11,288 bases of DNA from Acidobacteriota bacterium (GTDB taxonomy: Bacteria; Acidobacteriota; UBA6911; RPQK01; JADFOI01): contig JAUXKG010000041.1 of assembly GCA_030624355.1 (NCBI GenBank), positions 1 to 11,288 on the forward strand, read 5' to 3'. The notes under the pieces were generated by a model. The model was given only the letters and a program-made list of their open reading frames with translations, did no database searches and was not told the DNA's origin. Shown here piece by piece: positions 1 through 6,435 of the stretch (positions are counted from its first letter, which is position 1; each line of letters begins with the position of its first letter). The translations under genes were made by a program, and so were the position numbers.

Positions 1-29
1 GGAGGGAGTGGGAGATTGCCTAGGCAGTC

Positions 30-257
30 TCAGTGGTAGTATTTTTCCTCTTCGTTGTCGAGATCCTGTTCCTCTTCGAAGTCCGATAGTTCTTCAAAAT
101 CCCCGTTCAAATCATCGAACTCTTCTTTAGAGTCATCGAATTCCTTGTCGATATCTTCGAAATCCTGATCCTCGTGATCGTCCTCTTTAAAATCCTTTTT
201 GTGGTGACGTGTTTCTTCGTAACCGTTCATCAACAGTCGAACCGGTCGCCAACTCAT
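30..257 (-). CDS. Small, highly acidic protein with Phe heptad pattern (unknown function)
   Basis: A 75-residue protein that I do not recognise. About 31 of its residues are Asp or Glu, concentrated after residue 21. Residues 1-20 are basic/hydrophobic (Trp3, Arg4, Arg7, Leu8, Leu9) and lead into His18-His19-Lys20-Lys21. Phenylalanines fall at 23, 33, 40, 47, 54 and 60, so the middle part repeats roughly as acidic-Phe-acidic-acidic every seven residues. There is no signal peptide or membrane segment. The start is well supported: an AGGAGG ribosome binding site lies at 262-267 (minus strand), 4 nt from the ATG, the best in the window. It is divergent from the CPBP gene, 72 bp from the earliest possible start of that gene. 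The charge could suit binding to a basic protein or nucleic-acid mimicry, but that is speculation. A low-complexity spurious reading frame is less likely given the ribosome binding site. Confidence 0.6.
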   Translation of the reverse strand: MSWRPVRLLMNGYEETRHHKKDFKEDDHEDQDFEDIDKEFDDSKEEFDDLNGDFEELSDFEEEQDLDNEEEKYYH

Positions 258-261
258 AGCT

Positions 262-306
262 CCTCCTAGGGCGACATACTATCCTCGAACGACTTTATCG
301 GTCCAA
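262..306 (-). promoter_or_regulatory. Possible promoter and ribosome binding site of the acidic-protein gene
   Basis: Read on the minus strand, TTGGAC (301-306) and GATAGT (278-283) are separated by exactly 17 nt and could be -35 and -10 boxes. Each is only a partial match to the sigma-70 consensus. AGGAGG follows at 262-267. The -35 candidate overlaps a 6-bp inverted repeat (297-311). The spacing is good and the box match is weak, so this is tentative. Confidence 0.3.
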
Positions 307-311
307 CCGAT
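297..311. repeat. Short perfect inverted repeat in divergent promoter region
   Basis: ATCGGT and ACCGAT flank a 3-nt CCA spacer, giving a perfect 6-bp dyad between the divergent acidic-protein and CPBP genes. It covers the proposed -35 box of the acidic gene, so a repressor operator is a reasonable reading. On the plus strand a short T run follows, but no plus-strand gene lies upstream in the window, so a terminator role is less likely. Confidence 0.35.
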
Positions 312-353
312 TTTCAAATACCCCAGCCATTGTTGTGTGGCTCCGGTTTCTCC

Positions 354-1190
354 ATGCTCACTACTATTTCGTACAATGGGGCTCTCGTGGAACAAAAGAA
401 CAACCTATCCCAGAGGATTGAGGCCGACGATTTGATCAATTCCTGTCTGGCCCTTTTTGAAGTCGTGGCGGTGGCACTGTCAGGCTCGATTCTTGCTCAG
501 TGGTTCTTTAGTGTTTTCGGTTTAGGCACCCAGCAGATTCTCGAGAGCACGTTACAGCTTTTTGTGTTCATGGTCTCAGAGGCTTCCCTAACCTTACTGT
601 TGATTGTGTTTTTCCTGCGTTTGAGGGGGGAGCACTTGAGCAGACTGGGTTGGATCTGGGAGAAGGCCGGCCGGGAAGTGTTGCTGGGAGTGGCTATTGT
701 ACCGATTCTGTTCGGATGCACGTTGAGCGTGGCCAATTTCTTTCGACTGATGCTGCCTCAATATGCAACGGAGACTAACCCTATTCTGGAGCTGGTGCAA
801 AGCCACGGGGATCTGGTTCTGTTTCTAATCAGCAGTGTCTACGTTGGGGGAATAAAAGAAGAAATTCAACGTGCCTTTGTACTGGACCGGTTCGAACGCT
901 ATGTCGGAGTCATTTTGCTCAAGTCCTGGATAGGTATTTTTCAACCGACTGCGGTTGCAGACGAGAAGACTAGTCGGCGAATCGGAATGCTTTTTGGTCT
1001 GATCTTGTGGACTCTGTTTTTTGCACTGGGACATGCGATCCAAGGCATTGACAATGCAGTCGGAGCCGGAGTCCTGGGACTGCTGTTCGGACTACTGTAC
1101 ATCTGGCGGCGTAATCTGGCGGCACCAATTGTTTCTCACGCGCTTTACGATATCGTAACCTTAATTACCTTCAGGAGCTTCTTCAGTTAG
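354..1190 (+). CDS. CPBP-family intramembrane metalloprotease-like membrane protein
   Basis: A predicted polytopic inner-membrane protein of the CPBP (CAAX protease and bacteriocin-processing, Abi/PF02517) family. From the ATG at 354 it has 278 residues with about seven hydrophobic segments, near residues 30-50, 63-90, 108-130, 153-167, 210-229, 238-251 and 259-273. The family motifs are intact and in order: EExxR (Glu169, Glu170, Arg173), FxxxH (Phe223, His227) and a final HxxxD (His262, Asp266). In the family these residues form the glutamate/histidine active site of an intramembrane endopeptidase. About 50 residues separate EExxR from FxxxH, including a polar Lys/Arg/Asp/Glu stretch. The start is uncertain: an in-frame TTG at 330 adds 8 residues, and neither start has a clear ribosome binding site. 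The substrate is unknown. The gene is divergent from the acidic-protein gene and convergent with rnc. Confidence 0.87.
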   Translation: MLTTISYNGALVEQKNNLSQRIEADDLINSCLALFEVVAVALSGSILAQWFFSVFGLGTQQILESTLQLFVFMVSEASLTLLLIVFFLRLRGEHLSRLGWIWEKAGREVLLGVAIVPILFGCTLSVANFFRLMLPQYATETNPILELVQSHGDLVLFLISSVYVGGIKEEIQRAFVLDRFERYVGVILLKSWIGIFQPTAVADEKTSRRIGMLFGLILWTLFFALGHAIQGIDNAVGAGVLGLLFGLLYIWRRNLAAPIVSHALYDIVTLITFRSFFS

Positions 1191-1202
1191 GTGTGACAGA
1201 CT

Positions 1203-1222
1203 CCTAGCCCTGCTGGGCGAGG
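1203..1222. terminator. Weak bidirectional hairpin between convergent genes
   Basis: An 8-bp stem with one mismatch (CCTAGCCC/GGGCGAGG) and a TGCT loop lies in the 44-bp gap between the convergent CPBP and rnc stop codons. The position suits a shared terminator. No T-run follows on either strand, so intrinsic termination is doubtful. Confidence 0.35.
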
Positions 1223-1234
1223 TCAGGAGGGAGG

Positions 1235-1984
1235 TTATTCCTGGTTCAATCTCAAAACCTCCAGTGCTCGCTCCGCAGCTTTTTGTTGAGCCTCCTTCTT
1301 TGAGGGGCCGATGCCATGGGCCAGAATACGTTCCTGGATGTTCAATGTGACCACGAACTCCTTATTGTGATCCGGTCCGCTCTCGTCCACTGTACGATAG
1401 GTTGGTTCCGGCAGATTCCGTTTGTGAAGCATTTCCTGCAGCAAGGACTTGTGATCCCTAAAATCGACCCCCTCTTTTGCAATCTGCTCGAAGGACTTGC
1501 CGAATTGCAAGAGTATAAAGCGACGTGCAGGTTCAAATCCCCCATCCATATAGATAGCGGCAACAATGCTTTCAAAGAGATCTGCCAGGATAGCCCGCTT
1601 TTGCCTGCCGCCTGTTTTTTCCTCTCCGTAACTCAACCTCGTGAAGGCTCCCAAATCCAGCTGTCGAGAGAGAGAAGCCAGATGCTTGGTCGAGACCAAA
1701 AACGCTCTCATTTTTGATAGCTTGCCCTCGTCGCGCGACGGGTACGTGCGGAAGAGGAATTCAGTGATAACGAAGCCGAGGATGGCATCTCCCAGAAATT
1801 CCAGACCCTCATAGTCCTCGGGAAGTGAACCGGAGACCCCTGTCCTCGTTTCATGAGCGAACGAACTGTGGGTTAGGGCCCTCTCCAGCAGAGTCGAATC
1901 TTTGAAGGAATAATCCAAGCGAGTTTCCAGGTCCTGCCGTTCGCTTGTCTTGGAAGGTGGCTGCCAATCGTCTTGATTTTCCAT
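1235..1984 (-). CDS. rnc: Ribonuclease III
   Basis: Double-strand-specific endoribonuclease that cleaves rRNA precursors and structured mRNAs; it acts as a cytoplasmic homodimer. The 249-residue protein has the full two-domain layout. The RNase III domain is near residues 18-160, with the signature EGLEFLGDAIL. Metal/catalytic acids by family alignment are Glu59, Glu62, Asp66, Glu86, Asp135 and Glu138, all present. The double-stranded-RNA-binding domain is near residues 177-246 and ends in the GPSKKEAQQKAAERAL helix. The first 17 residues form a short polar N-terminal extension. The start lies 39 nt after the stop of the HExxH/TPR gene on the same strand and no good ribosome binding site is visible, so the two may be co-transcribed. 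The common acpP-fabF-rnc or rnc-era neighbourhood is not seen. Confidence 0.97.
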   Translation of the reverse strand: MENQDDWQPPSKTSERQDLETRLDYSFKDSTLLERALTHSSFAHETRTGVSGSLPEDYEGLEFLGDAILGFVITEFLFRTYPSRDEGKLSKMRAFLVSTKHLASLSRQLDLGAFTRLSYGEEKTGGRQKRAILADLFESIVAAIYMDGGFEPARRFILLQFGKSFEQIAKEGVDFRDHKSLLQEMLHKRNLPEPTYRTVDESGPDHNKEFVVTLNIQERILAHGIGPSKKEAQQKAAERALEVLRLNQE

Positions 1985-2023
1985 TGTTCAGATCAAAAAG
2001 GCGGCCAGACAGCCTGCACTGCG

Positions 2024-3652
2024 TCAGGGAACATTTTCACCGAGCAGCAGTGCCAGGGATTCCTGAGCCTGCTCTCTTGCGCCACTTAGCTCACCCTCCA
2101 TTTCAAGCACCTCTCTGAAGCGGACAGCCGCCTGCTGCAGATCTCCCTTCACGGTCAGAAGTCGTCCTATACGAAGCAGGGACCAGGCTCGGACCCAATC
2201 AGGTATCTCCTGGGCTTGTGAGGCTCGCGTGTAGTGGGCAAGGGCTTGATCATATTGTTGTGTTTGGGAGGCAATCTGAGCCAGATAGAAGTAGGCACTC
2301 CCATGATTGGGGTCTTCCTTGAGAAGTTCCTCCAGCCTCTGGTGAGCGAGAGCATACTGTTTCTCAGAGAGCAGATGGCTGGCTTCCCTCAGCAGAGAAT
2401 TGACGCGGAACCTTCGATCTGCCGCCCGCGCGGCCTCTTGTTGAGCCGCTGATTTTTTTGCCTGTGCTATTGCCGCCTGCTGATCAGCAGCCGCAAAGGA
2501 TTTCACATCATCCTTTACCTCCGACACTTTCAAGTCCTGAAAGGAGATTTCAAGATAGGCCGGAAACGAGACCAGACGGCTCTCCTCGTATTGTTGGAGG
2601 CGTCGGTGAAAATAAGGCACCAGGATCAGTCCCTGGTGAAAGAAATCGGCTATTTCACGCTCCGGACTTTCAGGCTTGCGCAGCCTGAGTGAAATGCTCT
2701 CGATGATCGATTCAGTCACCATTAGAAGAAAACTCTCGGTGTACTCGGGCTTGAGTCTCGGTTGTTTCTGGGCCACTTCGAGAAGATTTCTGTATTTCAG
2801 TATGATCGCCCCGTACTTCTGAACCAGGGGATCCACCAGGAAATGAAGATACTCGTGCTGGAGCTGGGGATAGTTGTCTGTTACCTTTTCGGTCGGCCCG
2901 ACAGCAATGTAGTAGAAATTCTCCATGTTTCGCGCATTGACGATGTTTTTAGCATTCAAAAGATCTGGCATCAAAACAATCTTGCGATCCAGAACGACTC
3001 GGAGGGGAACGCGAAAATACCGGAGACCTTCTTCAATGACTTTTCTGACGACTGGACGGTAACGCTGCAGCTCTTGCTCGTAGTCTATTCGGTATCGCTG
3101 CCACAGTGAGCCGATGTCGGCCTGGTGATAAAAATCCTCCACTAACAATTCAAATCCACTCACTTGCCGGACATCGGCCGGTACGTCTCGCTCCAGGGCG
3201 CTCAGTTTGAAATCAGGTGGATTGGACATCAACAGTGCCAAAGAGACATAAGCGACCTGAGTGTCCACCTCATCCAGAGTGCCCCGATGACTGCGATAAA
3301 AGGCTCGAAGCCGATCCACGAGTCCCGGATCCAGGCTCTGAAGCTCCTTGCGGAGGCGGAGCCGGACATCGGACAGTTCCTGGTCCGCATCTTCATAGTC
3401 GAAACCTGCCGCGTTGAGTGCCGCCATTACCGAAAAAAGACGTACGTCGGCTCTGAATTCGATGTTGGCAAGATCTTCTACCGGCCTGGGAAACTGAGGG
3501 CCGGCCATTGAATAGTGGCCAACAACAATGAAAAAAAGACAACAAAGAAGGCTTCTGCTGAAGCAGGTTATCGAGACATGATCAGTGCTGGCGCTCTGCA
3601 CAAACAAGGTGTCTATGTTAGCTGAGATCTGGTTGCCAGTTCTAGCCCGCAT
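2024..3652 (-). CDS. Secreted HExxH metallopeptidase-like protein with C-terminal TPRs
   Basis: A 542-residue protein that I cannot assign to a named family. Residues 31-50 look like a signal peptide: Arg33, a hydrophobic run (35-45), then SMA before Gly51. This suggests export to the periplasm or cell surface. The middle region has a zinc-peptidase-type HExxH motif (His266, Glu267, His270; context HEYLHFLVDPL). Glu314 or Glu318, in the following VTESIIESI helix, could be a third ligand as in gluzincins. A Gln/Ala/Lys-rich linker spans about 385-415. Roughly three TPR-like helical pairs run from about 416 to 535. The chosen ATG has a GAGGGAG ribosome binding site 8 nt upstream, but both lie inside the right-to-left reading of an inverted-repeat element. 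This makes the n-region unusually long. A GTG at codon 18 (position 3601) would give a more normal signal peptide but has no clear ribosome binding site. Proteolytic activity is an inference from the motif. Confidence 0.83.
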   Translation of the reverse strand: MRARTGNQISANIDTLFVQSASTDHVSITCFSRSLLCCLFFIVVGHYSMAGPQFPRPVEDLANIEFRADVRLFSVMAALNAAGFDYEDADQELSDVRLRLRKELQSLDPGLVDRLRAFYRSHRGTLDEVDTQVAYVSLALLMSNPPDFKLSALERDVPADVRQVSGFELLVEDFYHQADIGSLWQRYRIDYEQELQRYRPVVRKVIEEGLRYFRVPLRVVLDRKIVLMPDLLNAKNIVNARNMENFYYIAVGPTEKVTDNYPQLQHEYLHFLVDPLVQKYGAIILKYRNLLEVAQKQPRLKPEYTESFLLMVTESIIESISLRLRKPESPEREIADFFHQGLILVPYFHRRLQQYEESRLVSFPAYLEISFQDLKVSEVKDDVKSFAAADQQAAIAQAKKSAAQQEAARAADRRFRVNSLLREASHLLSEKQYALAHQRLEELLKEDPNHGSAYFYLAQIASQTQQYDQALAHYTRASQAQEIPDWVRAWSLLRIGRLLTVKGDLQQAAVRFREVLEMEGELSGAREQAQESLALLLGENVP

Positions 3653-3779
3653 TTTTCACACTCCCTCTACTGCGGTGCCCCATCCATCCGCCCTGCCTGC
3701 GTTTCGCTCGGTCGCAGGCCTTGTCAGGGCGGCGCCTGAGATTCCTCGCTACGAGACAGTGTGAGAAATGTGGGCTAGA
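3641..3779. mobile_element. 139-bp MITE-like inverted-repeat element
   Basis: The terminal 22 bp at 3641-3662 and 3758-3779 are inverted copies with only two mismatches (core CATTTTTCACACT against CATTTCTCACACT). Two further nested inverted repeats lie inside: CCGCCCTG (3688-3695) with CAGGGCGG (3725-3732), and GCCTGCG (3695-3701) with CGCAGGC (3713-3719). The whole segment can therefore fold into one long, interrupted hairpin. It carries no credible gene of its own. This is the form expected of a non-autonomous transposon remnant (MITE) or other palindromic intergenic repeat. CTAG is present near both ends and could be a 4-bp target duplication, but it is itself palindromic and part of the repeat, so this is not decisive. 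No transposase is in the window. The element separates the DUF2062 stop from the HExxH/TPR gene and provides the start codon of the latter. Confidence 0.7.
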
Positions 3780-3801
3780 TGTGAAGTTCAAATCCCGAAT
3801 C

Positions 3802-4266
3802 CTATGCATCATCCAGGCTAGAAGGCAAAGTCCGGCGGACCAAGAACAATGCCAGGCCATACCCCAACAGGGACAGGATAATCGAAAGAAGAAAGGAACC
3901 CACGAAAGCGGGAATCAGCAGTCTCCACTGGGAGGCGATCGAGTACCAGAACTCTGCTCCCAGCACGTCGCTGAGTCCGATCTCAGCGAGAGAGACTCCC
4001 GCTGGCAGCCCCATGAGCTGAACGCCGAACCAGGTTGCAAAGGTGTAATAGGGAGCCAGTAACCAGGGGCTGTTCATGAAGACGCCGATCAGCACGGCTG
4101 TTTTATTGAGCCGGAAGGCAATGGCCGCAACCAGTCCCAGGATGGTGTGAAAACCCATGAAGGGAGAGAAACCGCAGAAGACCCCTACGGAAAACGCCAA
4201 AGCGGTTTTTTCGGGTGTTTCCCGAATCAAAAGAAGAGAGCGCAGGGTAGTGCGTATAAATTTCAT
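3802..4266 (-). CDS. DUF2062 membrane protein
   Basis: A 154-residue inner-membrane protein of the DUF2062 family, whose biochemical role is not established. The family signature is clear near the N-terminus: ETPEKTALAFSVGVFCGF followed by SPFMGFHTILG (about 16-44), then RLNK and a NSPW motif (Asn65-Trp68). Hydrophobic segments lie near 24-50, 56-82 and 113-143, with short charged ends. The ATG overlaps the thiL stop by 4 nt (ATGA), so translation is probably coupled and the gene is the last of the nrdR-thiL-DUF2062 operon. The stop lies 22 bp beyond the inverted-repeat element, which could also act as the structured 3' end of this transcript. The family call is secure; the function is unknown. 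Confidence 0.92.
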   Translation of the reverse strand: MKFIRTTLRSLLLIRETPEKTALAFSVGVFCGFSPFMGFHTILGLVAAIAFRLNKTAVLIGVFMNSPWLLAPYYTFATWFGVQLMGLPAGVSLAEIGLSDVLGAEFWYSIASQWRLLIPAFVGSFLLSIILSLLGYGLALFLVRRTLPSSLDDA

Positions 4267-5294
4267 TTGAAGTGGTCGAACCCGCTCGGTTCGTAGGGTT
4301 GTCGTTCGTCCTTTTGCTTGAGGTAGACAGCAGGCTTGCCCTGCGACAATTTTCCGATCATTCGATGAGGGGGAAAATGACTCGGGTAAGTTGCACTCAA
4401 TCGTTCAACCTGTTCCGGAGACGCACTTAAGAGTAGGGCGTAGTCTTCACCGCCATTGAGTGCCGCTTCCAGTGCCGAGAGCTGGTTGATGTTGTGCTCA
4501 GGCAGGACCAGGCTGTCGATCTGAATTTCCGCTTCCACCTGGCTTTCGCAGGCCAGGTGGAGCAGATCGGTAGCCAGTCCGTCGCTGACATCGATCATCG
4601 AATTGGCCAGGCCGTTCTCACACAGCCAGATACCGACTGGAATCAGTGGCGAGGGCAACAGGTGAGCCTTGAGACAGCGAAACCGGAAGGCGTCTCCCGA
4701 CCAGCTGGCCAGGGAATCCTCGTCGGTGATCTCCCAAAGCCGGTCAGGGTCTTCTTGTTGCAGGATCTCCAATCCGAGTCGAGAAAATCCCACATCCCCG
4801 ATCAGGATCAGCGTGTCGTCTACCTGTCCGCCAGAACGATAAACAGGGTGTCGATCCTCCTTGAAGGAACCCCAGGCGGTAATACTCACATACACCTTCT
4901 CACTGTTGGACAGATCTCCGCCCAAGAGTGGTGTTCTCCAGCGTTCAGCCTCTTCCAGAAAGCCCTTCAGGAAAGAGTGAAAGTAGTTGCCAGTCAAATC
5001 GCCGGGCAGCGCCAGATTGAGCAGGCAGGCATAGGGTTGCGAACCCATGGCAGCCAGATCACTCAGATTGACCACCAGAGATTTTCTCCCCAGCCAGTAG
5101 GAACTGACCCATCGCCGTCGGAAGTGGACATCCTCGAGAAGGACATCTGTGGTGACAGTCATGCGGGAAGCGAACCGGGGATCAAAGACAGCGCAGTCGT
5201 CGCCGATCGGCATTAGGACCGAAGGCGGAAGATTTTGGGGGTTGTGACGGATCCATTCGATCAAGTCGAACTCGCGTGGGTTCTTCCCGGGCAT
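4263..5294 (-). CDS. thiL: Thiamine-monophosphate kinase
   Basis: ATP-dependent phosphorylation of thiamine monophosphate to thiamine diphosphate, the last step of cofactor synthesis, in the cytoplasm. The 343-residue length is near the usual size (about 320-340). Family motifs appear in order: GDDCAVF (31-37), TTDVLLEDVHF (48-58), Lys71 with VNLSDLAAMGSQP (about 75-87), GGDLS (125-129), IDVSDGLATDL (234-244) and NGGEDYALLL (280-289). These are the Asp-rich metal and nucleotide sites of the PurM/ThiL fold. The GGD motif continues LSNS rather than the frequent TT; this is minor variation. The start follows the nrdR stop after 3 nt, and the end overlaps the DUF2062 start, so the three genes form one operon. 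No thiamine riboswitch is visible upstream, consistent with transcription from the nrdR promoter. Confidence 0.96.
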   Translation of the reverse strand: MPGKNPREFDLIEWIRHNPQNLPPSVLMPIGDDCAVFDPRFASRMTVTTDVLLEDVHFRRRWVSSYWLGRKSLVVNLSDLAAMGSQPYACLLNLALPGDLTGNYFHSFLKGFLEEAERWRTPLLGGDLSNSEKVYVSITAWGSFKEDRHPVYRSGGQVDDTLILIGDVGFSRLGLEILQQEDPDRLWEITDEDSLASWSGDAFRFRCLKAHLLPSPLIPVGIWLCENGLANSMIDVSDGLATDLLHLACESQVEAEIQIDSLVLPEHNINQLSALEAALNGGEDYALLLSASPEQVERLSATYPSHFPPHRMIGKLSQGKPAVYLKQKDERQPYEPSGFDHFK

Positions 5295-5297
5295 CGA

Positions 5298-5756
5298 TCA
5301 TTTCCCAGGCTTGAGCAGATGCTCGATCTGTTCGGCAAAATCACGCACATCTTTGAACTCTAAACAGACGGAAGCAAATCGAATATAGGCGATTTTGTCA
5401 ATCTGTTTGAGCCTCTCCATCACGAATTGACCGATCTCTTCTGAGGTCATTTCTCGCCCCGGCATAGCAAGGAGTCGACCCTCAACTTCATCGGCAAGCT
5501 GCTCCAACTGATGTCTGGCCACCGGTCTCTTTTCGCAAGATCTCAACAGTCCGGTCAGAATTCTGAATCGGTCAAACGGCTCCCGTTCCCCGCCTTTTTT
5601 GACGACCATGTAGGGGATCTCTTCAACTCTTTCGTAGGTGGTGAAGCGTCGATGACAGCTCAAACACTCCCGTCGGCGCCGGACCGCTATTCCTTCCTTA
5701 CTTCCCCGTGAATCGACAACTTTGTTTTTTTGTTCACTACAAAAAGGGCATTGCAT
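5298..5756 (-). CDS. nrdR: Transcriptional repressor NrdR
   Basis: Nucleotide-sensing repressor of ribonucleotide reductase genes. The 152-residue protein has the typical length and two-part structure. The N-terminal zinc ribbon has four cysteines (Cys3, Cys6, Cys31, Cys34) with the characteristic MQCPFC start and the RRRREC stretch. An ATP-cone domain follows at about 49-139, beginning with the MVVKKGGEREPFDR stretch, and binds ATP or dATP to set oligomeric state and DNA binding. The MQCPFC start is conserved in the family and fixes the initiation codon, although no clear ribosome binding site is seen. It is the first gene of the nrdR-thiL-DUF2062 operon. No ribonucleotide reductase gene is in the window, and I see no convincing NrdR box in the 90 bp upstream, so its targets lie elsewhere. 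Confidence 0.98.
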   Translation of the reverse strand: MQCPFCSEQKNKVVDSRGSKEGIAVRRRRECLSCHRRFTTYERVEEIPYMVVKKGGEREPFDRFRILTGLLRSCEKRPVARHQLEQLADEVEGRLLAMPGREMTSEEIGQFVMERLKQIDKIAYIRFASVCLEFKDVRDFAEQIEHLLKPGK

Positions 5757-5846
5757 GACAGATAGATATCATTTGAGCCGCGATTGATGCTATAAAAAAT
5801 CGGGCTGACTCCCAAAATCGTTGAGCCAGATGGGGATTCAAACGGT
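5757..5846. promoter_or_regulatory. Divergent intergenic region between nrdR and nucleosidase-like gene
   Basis: This 90-bp gap must hold the promoters of both divergent genes. The most evident element is an AT-rich TATAAAAAAT stretch at 5791-5800, which could be a -10 box for the plus-strand gene, flanked by a 5-bp inverted repeat (CGATT at 5781-5785, AATCG at 5798-5802). No matching -35 box at normal spacing and no NrdR-box-like palindrome are seen. Upstream of the plus-strand ATG only a weak GGGGA (5833-5837) resembles a ribosome binding site. Confidence 0.35.
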
Positions 5847-6431
5847 ATGACGGTGGTGGCGACTGAAAAGGGATTGTTGATCGCCTGTGCTCTGAGAAAA
5901 GAGTTGAAGGCTCTGCGGAAGCGGCTGCAGCTGAAGTGTCGATTCCTGGTTACCGGCGTTGGCAGCCGAAAGACGGCCACCAGCCTGGAGAACTGCTTTC
6001 GAAGTGAGCGACCTGACTTTCTTGTTTTCACCGGAACTGCCGGGCAATTGGATCCTTCCCTTGAAATAGGGGAGGTCATATTGCCGGAGGAGTGGTGTTT
6101 TCAGGACGGTCTCTGTTTCCCGGCCGATGGGGAACTGGTTGCTGGCTTGAGGCAGCAGGGCTGGGAAGTCTCGGGGAGAGGGCTTACCGTCTCCACCCCG
6201 GTTCTGAGGGCCAAGTCCAGACTGTCACTGCATCAGAAATCGGGAGCTCTCATCTGTGACATGGAGAGTGCCGGGGCTCTGGAGGTGGCCCGAAGATATC
6301 AAATCCCCTCGGTCGCTCCCAAGATTGTTTCCGACACGGCGAGTTCAGGCGTAAGGGCCTTTTGGACCGAGTTTGACAGCAACATTGACCGGCTGGCTGA
6401 CTATCTGGCAAGACTAATCAGATGTCTGTGA
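5847..6431 (+). CDS. Nucleoside phosphorylase/hydrolase superfamily protein (MTAN-like)
   Basis: A 194-residue protein of the purine nucleoside phosphorylase/MTA-SAH nucleosidase superfamily, which cleaves N-glycosidic bonds of purine nucleosides. The start resembles MTAN, with IACALRKEL placing Glu19 where the family has its nucleophile-orienting glutamate. A Gly-rich FTGTAGQLDPSLEIGEVIL segment follows (about 61-79). DMESAGAL (138-145) matches the DMET/VEMEG ribose-binding motif. The IVSDTAS segment (160-166) provides the probable catalytic Asp163. At 194 residues it is shorter than typical MTAN (about 230). The exact substrate cannot be read from the sequence: methylthioadenosine/SAH, futalosine and hopanoid-linked adenosyl compounds (HpnG type) are all possible. 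It stands alone on the plus strand, divergent from nrdR, and its stop lies only 4 nt from the convergent tlyA stop. Confidence 0.85.
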   Translation: MTVVATEKGLLIACALRKELKALRKRLQLKCRFLVTGVGSRKTATSLENCFRSERPDFLVFTGTAGQLDPSLEIGEVILPEEWCFQDGLCFPADGELVAGLRQQGWEVSGRGLTVSTPVLRAKSRLSLHQKSGALICDMESAGALEVARRYQIPSVAPKIVSDTASSGVRAFWTEFDSNIDRLADYLARLIRCL

Positions 6432-6435
6432 AAGA

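Noticed and set aside
3641..3779. CTAG at both element ends as proof of target-site duplication
   Set aside because: CTAG is its own reverse complement and would match as part of the terminal inverted repeat anyway, so it cannot be distinguished from repeat sequence.
3721..4062. 113-residue plus-strand open frame beginning in the repeat element
   Set aside because: It runs antisense through DUF2062 with polar, low-information sequence, and shows no ribosome binding site or domain.
4494..5216. 240-residue plus-strand open frame
   Set aside because: It is fully antisense to thiL, whose motifs are unmistakable. Its product looks like the Gln/Ser/Arg-rich translation typical of a shadow frame.
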